This document shows positions 16,535 through 24,855 of a stretch of 64,000 nt of DNA, one piece after another (positions within the stretch are counted from its first letter, which is position 1; every line of letters begins with the position of its first letter). The translations under genes were made by a program, and so were the position numbers. Under the pieces are notes generated by a model. It searched no databases, was not told where the DNA came from, and was given only the letters and a program-made list of their open reading frames with translations. Location: assembly GCF_029690065.1 (NCBI RefSeq), contig NZ_CP121463.1, positions 558,001-622,000 of the forward strand, read 5' to 3'. The DNA is from Arthrobacter sp. Y-9. Lineage in GTDB: Bacteria > Actinomycetota > Actinomycetes > Actinomycetales > Micrococcaceae.

Positions 16535-19500
16535 GGATCCTCACTCCCCGGGGCGTCGAGTACGCACCCGCCGCGAGGAAGGCGGCGGCCAGCGGGGTGT
16601 CCAGGAGGTCCCGGCCGTTGACCTTCTCCATCGCGAGCCGGTCCACCGCCCCGCGCCGGACCGTCGTGACCAGCGAAGACGCGGCCTCGGTCAGCAGTGC
16701 TTCCTCCTCCGTGAAGCTGAGGAGGGTCTTCCCGCCCCGCTCGACGTACAGGATCAGGCGCCCGTCCACGAGGACCACGAGGGCGCCGGCCTTCCGTCCG
16801 GGGCGGTGCCCGCTGGCCGCGCCGTCGAGCGTCGGCCAGGGCAGGGCCGCGCCGTAGGGGTTGGCCGGGTCCGTGGCGGCGAGTGTCACCGCGGTGTGGG
16901 GACGGTCCTCCGCGGCCAGGATGGTGCCGTCCTCGGAGAACGACCGCAGCCGGTCCACCGTGGCGGGGACGGAGAACTGGGCGGCCCCGAGCTTCTCGAT
17001 GAAGTAGCCCCTGCGGGTCCGGCCGCCCTCCTCGAGTTTGCTCAGGATGCGGTAGAGAAGGGCGAATCCGCCGGGCACCTGTTCGGAGACGACGGAACCG
17101 CGGGTCAGGACGCCGTAGCGGTCCAGCAGCAGCTCCGCCAGTGCGTGGGCGCGGACCGTGGGATCGAGCGGCTGCGGCATGACCGCGGACCAGCGTCCCG
17201 CGCCGAGGGGAGGCACCGTCGCCATGCCGGGGCCGTCCAGTCCGGCGCCGGGGAATCCGCCCGCCCCGCCGAGGCGCGAGCGGCGGAGAGGCCGGGCACG
17301 GGACGGCCGGGGCGCCTGCTTGTGCGCGGTCCCGCCTCCCGCGAGGAGCGCGCGGACGGGGGCGAACGTGTCACCGGTGACGCGACCGGCCCACACCAGA
17401 CCCCAGAGCTCGGCGATCATCTCCTCATCCGTGAGCACGGCATCGAGGCCTCCCGCGCTCTCCTTGAGGGGACGGAAGAAGTAAGCGCCACCGCCGGCCA
17501 GGTGTTCGAGGAGGCGTTCCTGGGGTGCTGTCGGGTCGAACTCGAGCGCAGGATTCACGGTCAGCGCCGCGGATTCCGCGAGGTGCAGGCTGATCCAGCC
17601 GTCGTTGCCGGGCAGCGACGCGGTGCCGGTCCAGAGCACTTCGCCACTCGCCATGAGCTCGTCCAGGAGGGTGGGGGCGTAGTCGCGGATGCGGGCAGGG
17701 AGCACCAGGGTCTCCCAGGCGGAGGCCGGGATGGGGACTCCGGCGAGCTGGTCCACCACGGTCAGGACGCCGTCGAGACCCCGGAGGGCCGCGGGGCTGC
17801 GGGACGTGCCGACGTGCTGCCAGGACGGGAGGAACCGGCCGAACGCCTGGGCGTCCACCGGTTCCACTTCGGCGCGCAAGGCGGCGAGCGAACGACGGCG
17901 GAGCCTCCGGAGCACCTCGGCGTCACACCACTCCTGCCCACCGACCAGGCGGGCCGTCTCGCCGGTGGACGCGCCGCCGGGAAGGCTCGGGTCCGGGAAC
18001 GCCTCGTGGCGGCTGACATCCGTGGCATCGGCTGCGGGTGCCACGTCGTCCGAGGGCACTGCATCGGGTGCCGCCCCGGGCCCGGAGACCAGTTCGGGAT
18101 GCGGCCGGAATTCGCCCTCCACCACGCGGCCGTCCGCGGACAGCCGTTTCAGGACGGAGAGCACCACGGCGGTGCCGAGGCCGAGGTGCGTGGCGAGCTC
18201 CGCCGTCGTGAAGGGTCCGTGCGTGCGCGCGTAGCGGCCCACCAGGTCGCCGAGCGGATCGGCCACCGGTTCGAGGAAGGCGAGGGGGACACCCATCGGG
18301 AGCGGCACGCCGAGGCCGTCACGCAGCCGGGCGGAGTCCTCCACCGCGGCCAGATGTTCCCGGCCCCGGAGGCTGAATCGGAGCGCCCGGCCCGCCGCGA
18401 CCAGCTGCCGCGCATGCTCCCCGGCGTCCTGCGGATCCTGCAGACGTTCCGCGATCTCCGGCACGGTGAGCGGGCCGACGAGGCGGAGCAGATCGGCCGT
18501 CCCCTCGACGCCCCTCAGGCGGCGGTCCGGCAGGAGCCGCTGCAGTTCCAGCCCGGTCTGTTCGACCACGGCCGGGTCGAGCAGTTCGCGCAGTTCGACG
18601 CGCCCCAGAAGCTCATTCAGCAGACCGGAGTCCAGGGACAGGGCCGCGGCCCGGCGCTCCGCGAGCGGGGAGTCGCCTTCGTACAGGAACTGTGCCACGT
18701 AGCCGAAGAGCAGGCTGCGGGCGAACGGGGACGGCTGCGAGGTGGTGGTCTCGGAGATCTGGATCTCGCGGCGTTCGATGCGCCCGGCCACGTCCTGGAG
18801 GGCAGGCAGGTCGTAGACGTCCTGCAGGCACTCCCGCACGGTTTCCAGGACGATGGGGAACTGCGGGTACTTCTTCGCCACGTCCAGCAGTTGCGCGGCG
18901 CGCTGGCGCTGCTGCCAGAGGGGCTGGCGCTTGCCGGGTGTCTGCCGCGGGAGCAGGAGCGCCCGCGCGGCGCACTCCCGGAACCGCGAGGCGAAGAGGG
19001 CGCTGCCGCCCACCTCCTCCGTGACGATCCGTTCGAGTTCCTCGGGTTCGAAGAGGAACAGCTCCGCCCCCGGCGGCTCGTCCTCCATGAGGGGCACCCG
19101 CAGCACGATGCCGTCGTCGGCGGCCATGACCGAGCCGTCCAGCCCGTACCGCTCCTGCAGCCGGCGGCCCACGGCCAGGGCCCACGGCGCGTGGACGGGC
19201 ATGCCGAACGGGCTGTGCAGGACCACGCGCCAATCGCCCAGTTCGTCATGGAAGCGCTCCACGAGAAGTGCGCGATCATTCGGCACCACCGTGGTGGACT
19301 GCTGCTGTTCGGTCAGATAGGCCACGAGATTGCCCGCGGCGTAGGAGTCCAGACCGATGCCTTCGCAGCGCGCGACGGCGGCCGATTCGTCCGCGCCGGA
19401 CACCTCACGGATGAATTCGCCGAGCGCCTGCCCCAGCTCCAGGGGGCGGCCCAGGGAGTCGCCCTTCCAGAACGGGAGCTTGCCCGGCTGTCCGAAGGCC

Positions 19501-21581
19501 GGCGTGACGAGGACGCGGTCGAAGGTGATGTCCTCGATCCGCCAGCTCGTGGCGCCGAGCGCGAAGACGTCCCCCACGCGGGACTCGTAGACCATCTCCT
19601 CGTCCAGCTCGCCGACGCGTTTGCTGGACTTCGAATCCTCTTCGCCCACCAGGTAGACGCCGAACAGGCCGCGGTCCGGGATGGTCCCGCCGGACACCAC
19701 GGCCAGACGCTGGGCGCCGGGCCGGCCCTCGATGGTCCCGGCGTTCCGGTCCCAGATGATGCGGGGCCTGAGCTCGGAGAACTCATCGCTCGGGTACCGG
19801 CCGGCGAGCAGATCCAGCGTCGCGTTGAAGGCCCCGCGGGGCAGCGCCGAGAAGGGCGCGGAGCGGCGGACGACCGAGAACCACTGCTCGACGTCGATCG
19901 GCCCCAGCGCGGTCGCCGCGACCGTCTGCTGGGCCAGGATGTCCAGGGGATTCTGAGGGATGCTGAGCCGCTCGATCTTGCCCGCGGTCATGCGTTCCAC
20001 GGTCACGGCGGTGTGCACCAGATCGGCGCGGTGTTTGGGGAACAGGACGCCCTGGCTCACCTCGCCTACCTGGTGCCCCGCACGGCCGACGCGTTGAAGG
20101 GCGCTCGCGACCGACGGCGGCGACTCGACCTGGATCACCAGGTCCACGGCGCCCATGTCGATGCCGAGTTCCAGGCTGGACGTCGCCACGACGCAGCGGA
20201 GCCGTCCGGATTTCAGATCGTCCTCGATCTGCGCCCGCTGCTCCTTCGACACCGAGCCGTGGTGCGCGCGGGCCAGGATCGGTTCGGCTCCGGAGGTCTG
20301 TCCGGACTGGGCCATCATGTGGGCCGGTGTCGCGGTCGACGCAGGCGCCCCGTTTCGTGGATTCTCGCCGTCCCGCAGACGTTCGACGGCGGCCGCGACC
20401 GCTTCCGCCGCCGGGCGGGGCAGGCCGTCGTCCGGCAGCCCGCCGTCGAGCCCGTCCTCGTTTGCGCCGTCCACCCAGGCGCTTTCGACCTGGCGCTCCG
20501 CATAGATCTCATTGAGCCGCGCGGTGAGCCGTTCGGCGAGACGCCGGGAGTTCGCGAAGACGATCGTGGACCGGCGGGCCAGCACGTGATCCACGATCTT
20601 CTCTTCGACATGGGGCCAGATCGAAGCCTGCGGCTGGAGTCCCGACGCCGGCCCGAGGTCGTGCGCCGAGGCCGCCGCCGGGAGGTCCGACATGTCCTCC
20701 ACCGGCACGCTCACGGTCAGCTCCCACGTCTTCGACGCCGGAGGGGCCACCACGGATACGGGGGATTCCCCGCCGAGGAACCGCGCCACGAGGTCCCGGG
20801 GCTCCACGGTGGCGGACAGGCCGATCCGCTGGGCGGGCCGGTCCAGCAGGGCATCGAGCCGTTCGAGCGACACCGCCAGATGGGCCCCGCGCTTGGTGCC
20901 GGCCACCGCGTGGACCTCGTCCAGGATGACGGTGTCCACGCCCGTGAGCGTCTCCCGCGCGCTGGAGGTCAGCATGAGGAAGAGGGATTCGGGGGTGGTG
21001 ATGAGGATGTCCGGCGGATGGCTCAGCAGCTTGCGCCGTTCATTGGCGGGGGTGTCACCGGAGCGGACGCCCACACTCACGTTCGGCGCGGGCAGACCGA
21101 GGCCCTTGGCCGTCTGAGTGATGCCGATCAGCGGGGCGCGGAGGTTGCGTTCCACATCCACGCCGAGCGCCTTGAGCGGGGAGATGTAGAGGACTTTGGT
21201 GCGGGACTTGGCCTTCCCTTTCGCGGCCGGCTTCCTCGTCGCTGACAGCGCCGGCGCTGACAGAACCGGAGCCGTCAGGTCCGGGATGTCCAAGGTGTCC
21301 TCCAGCGGAGGCGCGGGCGCAGTCGTGTCCTCGTCGCCTGAGAGCGGACCGTGGATCAGCCGGTCCAGGGCCCACAGGAACGCTGCGAGGGTCTTGCCGG
21401 AACCGGTGGGCGCGACCACCAGAGCATGGTGACCCTGGGAGATGGCGTGCCAAGCCTCCTCCTGCACCCGGGTCGGGGCGGCGAACGCCCCCAGGAACCA
21501 CTGCCGGGTGGCCTGCCCGAAGCGCGACAGGACCTCCGCGGGGGCCTTCCCGGTGGCGTCCTTCAGGGCTTCGTCTGACAT
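16527..21581 (-). CDS. lhr: ATP-dependent DNA helicase Lhr (large form)
   Basis: A 1684-residue superfamily 2 helicase. The N-terminal core has APTGSGKT (Walker A, residues 57-64), the DEVHAVAGTKRG region (motif II), SATVEPRD (motif III), ATSSLELGIDMG (motif V) and QRVGRAGHQ (motif VI). It is followed by the Lhr winged-helix/beta-barrel module and a very long C-terminal Lhr-CTD, of which mycobacterial Lhr is the model 3'-5' translocase. Insertions rich in Ala/Pro/Asp occur after TRLIHGPL-type residues near 76-115. The ATG at 21581 is the first in frame. It leads the lhr-nei2-TPR operon. Length exceeds mycobacterial Lhr (about 1500) because of low-complexity inserts. Confidence 0.95.
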   Translation of the reverse strand: MSDEALKDATGKAPAEVLSRFGQATRQWFLGAFAAPTRVQEEAWHAISQGHHALVVAPTGSGKTLAAFLWALDRLIHGPLSGDEDTTAPAPPLEDTLDIPDLTAPVLSAPALSATRKPAAKGKAKSRTKVLYISPLKALGVDVERNLRAPLIGITQTAKGLGLPAPNVSVGVRSGDTPANERRKLLSHPPDILITTPESLFLMLTSSARETLTGVDTVILDEVHAVAGTKRGAHLAVSLERLDALLDRPAQRIGLSATVEPRDLVARFLGGESPVSVVAPPASKTWELTVSVPVEDMSDLPAAASAHDLGPASGLQPQASIWPHVEEKIVDHVLARRSTIVFANSRRLAERLTARLNEIYAERQVESAWVDGANEDGLDGGLPDDGLPRPAAEAVAAAVERLRDGENPRNGAPASTATPAHMMAQSGQTSGAEPILARAHHGSVSKEQRAQIEDDLKSGRLRCVVATSSLELGIDMGAVDLVIQVESPPSVASALQRVGRAGHQVGEVSQGVLFPKHRADLVHTAVTVERMTAGKIERLSIPQNPLDILAQQTVAATALGPIDVEQWFSVVRRSAPFSALPRGAFNATLDLLAGRYPSDEFSELRPRIIWDRNAGTIEGRPGAQRLAVVSGGTIPDRGLFGVYLVGEEDSKSSKRVGELDEEMVYESRVGDVFALGATSWRIEDITFDRVLVTPAFGQPGKLPFWKGDSLGRPLELGQALGEFIREVSGADESAAVARCEGIGLDSYAAGNLVAYLTEQQQSTTVVPNDRALLVERFHDELGDWRVVLHSPFGMPVHAPWALAVGRRLQERYGLDGSVMAADDGIVLRVPLMEDEPPGAELFLFEPEELERIVTEEVGGSALFASRFRECAARALLLPRQTPGKRQPLWQQRQRAAQLLDVAKKYPQFPIVLETVRECLQDVYDLPALQDVAGRIERREIQISETTTSQPSPFARSLLFGYVAQFLYEGDSPLAERRAAALSLDSGLLNELLGRVELRELLDPAVVEQTGLELQRLLPDRRLRGVEGTADLLRLVGPLTVPEIAERLQDPQDAGEHARQLVAAGRALRFSLRGREHLAAVEDSARLRDGLGVPLPMGVPLAFLEPVADPLGDLVGRYARTHGPFTTAELATHLGLGTAVVLSVLKRLSADGRVVEGEFRPHPELVSGPGAAPDAVPSDDVAPAADATDVSRHEAFPDPSLPGGASTGETARLVGGQEWCDAEVLRRLRRRSLAALRAEVEPVDAQAFGRFLPSWQHVGTSRSPAALRGLDGVLTVVDQLAGVPIPASAWETLVLPARIRDYAPTLLDELMASGEVLWTGTASLPGNDGWISLHLAESAALTVNPALEFDPTAPQERLLEHLAGGGAYFFRPLKESAGGLDAVLTDEEMIAELWGLVWAGRVTGDTFAPVRALLAGGGTAHKQAPRPSRARPLRRSRLGGAGGFPGAGLDGPGMATVPPLGAGRWSAVMPQPLDPTVRAHALAELLLDRYGVLTRGSVVSEQVPGGFALLYRILSKLEEGGRTRRGYFIEKLGAAQFSVPATVDRLRSFSEDGTILAAEDRPHTAVTLAATDPANPYGAALPWPTLDGAASGHRPGRKAGALVVLVDGRLILYVERGGKTLLSFTEEEALLTEAASSLVTTVRRGAVDRLAMEKVNGRDLLDTPLAAAFLAAGAYSTPRGVRIRA

Positions 21582-21684
21582 GGGACCATCTTGCCGTAGG
21601 GGTCTGACAGGAATTGCACGCCGCCTCCCCGGGCCGCTGGGCGGCGGTCCGGACAGGTGGCGTCGTGGGAATAGGCTGTGCGGT

Positions 21685-22344
21685 TCAGGCGGCCTTGAGC
21701 GCCTGGACGGTGAGAAGCTTCACCGCCGCGTTGGAGCAGCCGTCCACCGTGACCGGGATGAACAGCGGATCGCTCGAACCAGGCGCGTAAACACGGTACT
21801 GGTGCGCCGCCACGTGGACGCAGTCCGGGTGCAGGCCTGCCTGGCTGTACCGCAGCTGAGCGCCCGCGGCCTGGCCGGGGGCGAGGGTGACGGTGGTCGC
21901 CGGCACGGACGCGTCCTGCTCGGCCGGAGCGCCGATCGCGGGAGCGGCCGTGCCCGGCACCAGCTCGACCTTGGGGAATCCGGTCACGGTGCACGTGACG
22001 CCACCGGTGTTCTTCAGCGTCAGAACGCCGTAGACGCTGCCCGCCGCGCCACCGCCTGCCGTGTTCAGGGACGCGGCGAGCGAGGAGGCCGTGCAGGGCT
22101 TGGGCGCCGCGACGGGCGGAGTGGTGGTGGCGGGCGGCGGGGTGGCCGTGGCCGACGGCGAGCTGGACGGCGTGGTGGCGCTCGGTTCAGGCGTCGTCAT
22201 GGCGGGCGACGGCGAGTCGCTGGACGGGGAGGGGCTGCTGCCGCTTCCCGGGGTGCTGCAGGCGGCCATCCCCAGCACGAGGACCGTCGCTGCGGCCCCG
22301 AGAGGGAGGGTTCGTGACGTCAGGAACTTCCTCGGAGTGCTCAT
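21685..22344 (-). CDS. DUF4232 lipoprotein
   Basis: A 219-residue predicted lipoprotein. A signal peptide with lipobox LGMAAC precedes a Ser/Pro/Thr-rich linker of about 50 residues that probably spans the cell wall. The globular C-terminal domain starts at PCTASSLAASL and contains the conserved cysteine pair and LTLKNTGGVTCTVTGFP, typical of DUF4232, an extracytoplasmic domain of unknown function. The ATG at 22344 gives a normal signal peptide; the longer frame adds unrelated residues. It is monocistronic, separated from lhr by 103 nt and from the YcnI gene by a terminator. Confidence 0.85.
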   Translation of the reverse strand: MSTPRKFLTSRTLPLGAAATVLVLGMAACSTPGSGSSPSPSSDSPSPAMTTPEPSATTPSSSPSATATPPPATTTPPVAAPKPCTASSLAASLNTAGGGAAGSVYGVLTLKNTGGVTCTVTGFPKVELVPGTAAPAIGAPAEQDASVPATTVTLAPGQAAGAQLRYSQAGLHPDCVHVAAHQYRVYAPGSSDPLFIPVTVDGCSNAAVKLLTVQALKAA

Positions 22345-22382
22345 GGAACCCACCCTAGTCCTGTGACGCCTGAGCTGGGGAA

Positions 22383-22460
22383 ACAAAAAGGCCACGGCCG
22401 GCCCGGGGCGGGCCCACCGGCTGATGCGGTGGACCGGCGCCCGGGCCGGCGAGGCCTCAG
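22383..22460 (-). terminator. intrinsic terminator after ycnI-like gene
   Basis: A long GC-rich hairpin built from GGCCGGCCCGGGGC and its near complement GCGCCCGGGCCGGC, with an inner CCACCGG/GCGGTGG stem. Read on the minus strand it ends in CCTTTTTGTTT, an intrinsic-terminator tail, 19 nt after the stop of the YcnI-like gene. Confidence 0.85.
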
Positions 22461-22478
22461 AAACCCTTCCGGGGGCGT

Positions 22479-23192
22479 CTACTTCGCGGCCGCGCGCCGC
22501 GTGCGGACGAGCGCCACGCCGCCCAGCACGAGGCCCGCGACGCCGGCACCCAGGCCCACCCAGGAGCGGGCGGCGGAGGCGCCGTCGTCGCTCGTGGAGG
22601 AGGCCGGAGCGGCGGCCTCGGGGGTCGCGGCGCCGTGGCCGCCGTGCTCACCGGGCGCGGAGGCGGCGGTGACCTTGAAGGACGGGGCGGGGGACTTCAC
22701 GGACTCCTCGTCCTGGCCGGCGGCCGGGATCTGGTTCCAATTGGTCGAGCCCGTGCTGCACTCCTGGAGGGTGGGGAAGTAGAGCGTGGTGTCCGGGGTG
22801 CTGGGGACCTTCACGGACAGGACCAGGGCGTCGCGCTGGTGCGGATCGAGCGGGGTCTTGGCCGTGTAGACGATCGCCTTGGTGCGCGTGGTGATCGAGT
22901 TGCCGGTCTCGAGCTTCTTGGGCTCGGGGAGCTTCTCGGTGACCTTCTGGATGGTCCAGTTCGGGTTCACCGTGGGGGTGGCGTCGTCCAGTTCCTTCGG
23001 AAGGCTGATGGTGACCTTCGTGGTGGGCTGGGTGTCGCAGCCGTGGGGGATGCCGAAGGTCAGGAGGGCGTAGGAGCCGGCTCCGGTCTTGTCCGGCGTG
23101 ACCCCGACGTGGGCGCTCGCGGCGGCGGCGCTTCCCAGGAGGAGGGCTGCGGCGCCGGCGACGGACAGAGTGGACTTCAGGATGCGTGACAT
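22479..23192 (-). CDS. YcnI-like copper-associated membrane protein (DUF1775)
   Basis: A 237-residue exported protein. The signal peptide ends ASAHVGV, placing a histidine at the mature N-terminus as in YcnI, where this His-brace binds copper. The DUF1775 domain contains GSYALLTFGIPHGCDT and YTAKTPLDPHQRDALVLS. A histidine-containing GEHGGHGAA linker precedes a single C-terminal membrane helix (VGLGAGVAGLVLGGVALV) and a basic tail. The ATG at 23192 is selected by the signal peptide. It lies 82 nt downstream of a histidine-rich membrane gene and a TetR gene on the same strand, forming a small copper module. Confidence 0.9.
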   Translation of the reverse strand: MSRILKSTLSVAGAAALLLGSAAAASAHVGVTPDKTGAGSYALLTFGIPHGCDTQPTTKVTISLPKELDDATPTVNPNWTIQKVTEKLPEPKKLETGNSITTRTKAIVYTAKTPLDPHQRDALVLSVKVPSTPDTTLYFPTLQECSTGSTNWNQIPAAGQDEESVKSPAPSFKVTAASAPGEHGGHGAATPEAAAPASSTSDDGASAARSWVGLGAGVAGLVLGGVALVRTRRAAAK

Positions 23193-23274
23193 GGTGGCCT
23201 TTCGCGGCGCACTCGAGGGCGCGCCAAAAATGTGTTCTCCGGCGTATATACCGGTAAGGGCATGCTGGCGGTCG

Positions 23275-24057
23275 TCAGAGGACGACGACGCGCGGCGGCC
23301 CGCGGAGCCTGTCACGGCGGAGGGTCCGCCACGGAAGCCGCGGCGGCTCGGGCACGAAGGGAGCCCTGAGTGCCCGCCCGGCGACCGGGAGGACCGGGGT
23401 CTTCGCGATCCGGAAGAGCGGCCGCAGCCACGCGGCGAGGGCCCAGAGGGCGGCCTCACCCCGGGCCAGCAGGAGTGCCGTCAGGAGGGTGGCCACGACG
23501 TGAGCGAAGAGCATCCCCGGGTCGTGCGCCAGGGGGCCATGCGCCGCGGAGTGTCCGAGCGATGGAGTCAGATGCTGCAGCGCGCCGGCCAGGGCGGCGC
23601 CGTCGTCGTGCTGATGGGCGGTCGGCAGGGCGATCGGCGGCACTCCCGAGCCGGCCAGGCCCGTGAACGCCTCGTGGAGCAGCACCTGGCCCGCGCCGAG
23701 CACGGCGGTCATGGCCGGGAGTCCGAGGCGGATCTTGGTCGCCAGGACCGAGGCCAGGAGGGTCAGCGCGAGCAGGGCTGCGAGGATCGGCGGTGCGGGA
23801 AGGGCGCTGCCGGCCAGCGTGTGGGCTCCTGCCGCGAGCGTGAGGATGCCGGTGCTCAGCAGGCCGGTCCGCAGCAGGTGGAACGGCGCGGGACGCCGGG
23901 TCCGTGCCGCGGCGGCCGGTGCCGCACCGTGGCCGGGACGCCGGAGGAGTCGGTGCGATGAGGGCACGGCTCCTCCTTCTGCGGGCGCGTTGCGTTCCAC
24001 CGGGCATGGCTCGGGGACGCGAAGATCGGGGTGGATGGCGAGTGCCATCCGGCTCAT
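23275..24057 (-). CDS. histidine-rich integral membrane protein, copper module 1
   Basis: A 260-residue protein with about four to five helices (LLSTGILTLAAGAHTLAGSALP; ILAALLALTLLASVLATKI; MTAVLGAGQVLLHEAF; LFAHVVATLLTALLLARG). A loop between them is rich in His and Asp (HQHDDG, LGHSAAHGPLAHDPG), suggesting metal handling. It resembles the protein at 31614-32312 in layout and in the ending LARGEAALWALAAWLRPL, so the two are paralogues. The ATG at 24057 lies 1 nt after the stop of the TetR gene (TAG-A-ATG), a tight coupling. The family is not recognised; context with YcnI points to copper. Confidence 0.78.
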   Translation of the reverse strand: MSRMALAIHPDLRVPEPCPVERNAPAEGGAVPSSHRLLRRPGHGAAPAAAARTRRPAPFHLLRTGLLSTGILTLAAGAHTLAGSALPAPPILAALLALTLLASVLATKIRLGLPAMTAVLGAGQVLLHEAFTGLAGSGVPPIALPTAHQHDDGAALAGALQHLTPSLGHSAAHGPLAHDPGMLFAHVVATLLTALLLARGEAALWALAAWLRPLFRIAKTPVLPVAGRALRAPFVPEPPRLPWRTLRRDRLRGPPRVVVL

Positions 24058-24058
24058 T

Positions 24059-24772
24059 CTACCGGGCGGCCGGCGCCTCTCCGGGTCTGTTGCGGAGGCG
24101 GTCGAGCGAGCTGGAGAGCCCGGCGAGGAAGGCGTCCAGGCCGAGGTCGAACGCCTGGTCGGCCACGGCCGTCGCATAGGAGGCGTCGTCCTTCCGTCCG
24201 AGAACCCGTTCCCGGACGGCGAGGGCCTGCGTGAAGACGGGGACCTGCTCGGCGAAGTCCCCGGTGTCGAAGATGTCGGCAGGCGCCACGGCGTCCAGGG
24301 CCGAGCCGAGGATGAAGCTCTCCAGGGACACGATCGCGCTGACCACGAGTTCCTCGGGCCATCCTTCGTCGAGGAAGCCCCGGGTGACGGCCTCGTACAT
24401 GCTCAGGGTGGGGTTGGCTCCGGTGACGGGGGTGGTGGCCAGGAGGGCGATCGCGTGCGGATGGGCGGCGAAGGCGGTGCGGTAGGAGCGGGCCCAGCGG
24501 CGCGTGGCGTCGAGCCAGGGGAGGGTTCCGAAGCCGGAGTGGTCGATCCCGGATGTGATGAGTTCGCGCATGGAGCTGAGGACCTCGGTCTTATTGCCCA
24601 CATGGTGATACAGCGCCGGGGTCTTGACGCCGAGCTCGCCGGCCAGCGCGGCCATGGTGAAGTCCTCGGGCCCGGTGCGTCGGAGCACGTCAAAGGCGGT
24701 CCGGACGATCAGGTCCCGGTCCAGCACACTTCTTTTCGGCCGTCCCGCCCGTCGTGGCGCGGTTGACATCAT
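24059..24772 (-). CDS. TetR-family regulator
   Basis: A 237-residue TetR protein with a basic N-terminal arm (RRAGRPKRSVLDRD) and a helix-turn-helix (VLRRTGPEDFTMAALAGELG, VKTPALYHHVGNKTEVLSSM) at about residues 20-70. The ligand domain ends TAVADQAFDLGLDAFLAGL, like the TetR_C_1 group. The ATG at 24772 follows GAGGGG. It is divergent from the amidohydrolase gene and directly upstream of the copper-module membrane gene, so it could control either side; a perfect ATCACAG-ACTA-CTGTGAT dyad lies in the gap. Confidence 0.88.
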   Translation of the reverse strand: MMSTAPRRAGRPKRSVLDRDLIVRTAFDVLRRTGPEDFTMAALAGELGVKTPALYHHVGNKTEVLSSMRELITSGIDHSGFGTLPWLDATRRWARSYRTAFAAHPHAIALLATTPVTGANPTLSMYEAVTRGFLDEGWPEELVVSAIVSLESFILGSALDAVAPADIFDTGDFAEQVPVFTQALAVRERVLGRKDDASYATAVADQAFDLGLDAFLAGLSSSLDRLRNRPGEAPAAR

Positions 24773-24799
24773 GACTGTCCCCTCTTGCGTGTTGCGTAC

Positions 24800-24841
24800 A
24801 TCACAGACTACTGTGATCCACAATTATTTAATCCCATTAAA
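24800..24841. promoter_or_regulatory. two palindromes in TetR/amidohydrolase gap
   Basis: ATCACAG (24800-24806), ACTA, CTGTGAT (24811-24817) is a perfect 7-bp dyad; TTTAAT-CCC-ATTAAA (24827-24841) is a second perfect 6-bp dyad. Both lie in the 83-nt AT-rich gap between the divergent TetR and amidohydrolase genes and are good candidates for TetR operators. Confidence 0.65.
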
Positions 24842-24855
24842 TATTTGGAGTTCGA

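Noticed and set aside
16311-21245. A 1644-codon open frame antisense to lhr
   Set aside because: It is the mirror frame of a GC-rich real gene; its translation is low-complexity Arg/Gly/Ala/Gln with no domain, while lhr on the other strand has all helicase motifs.
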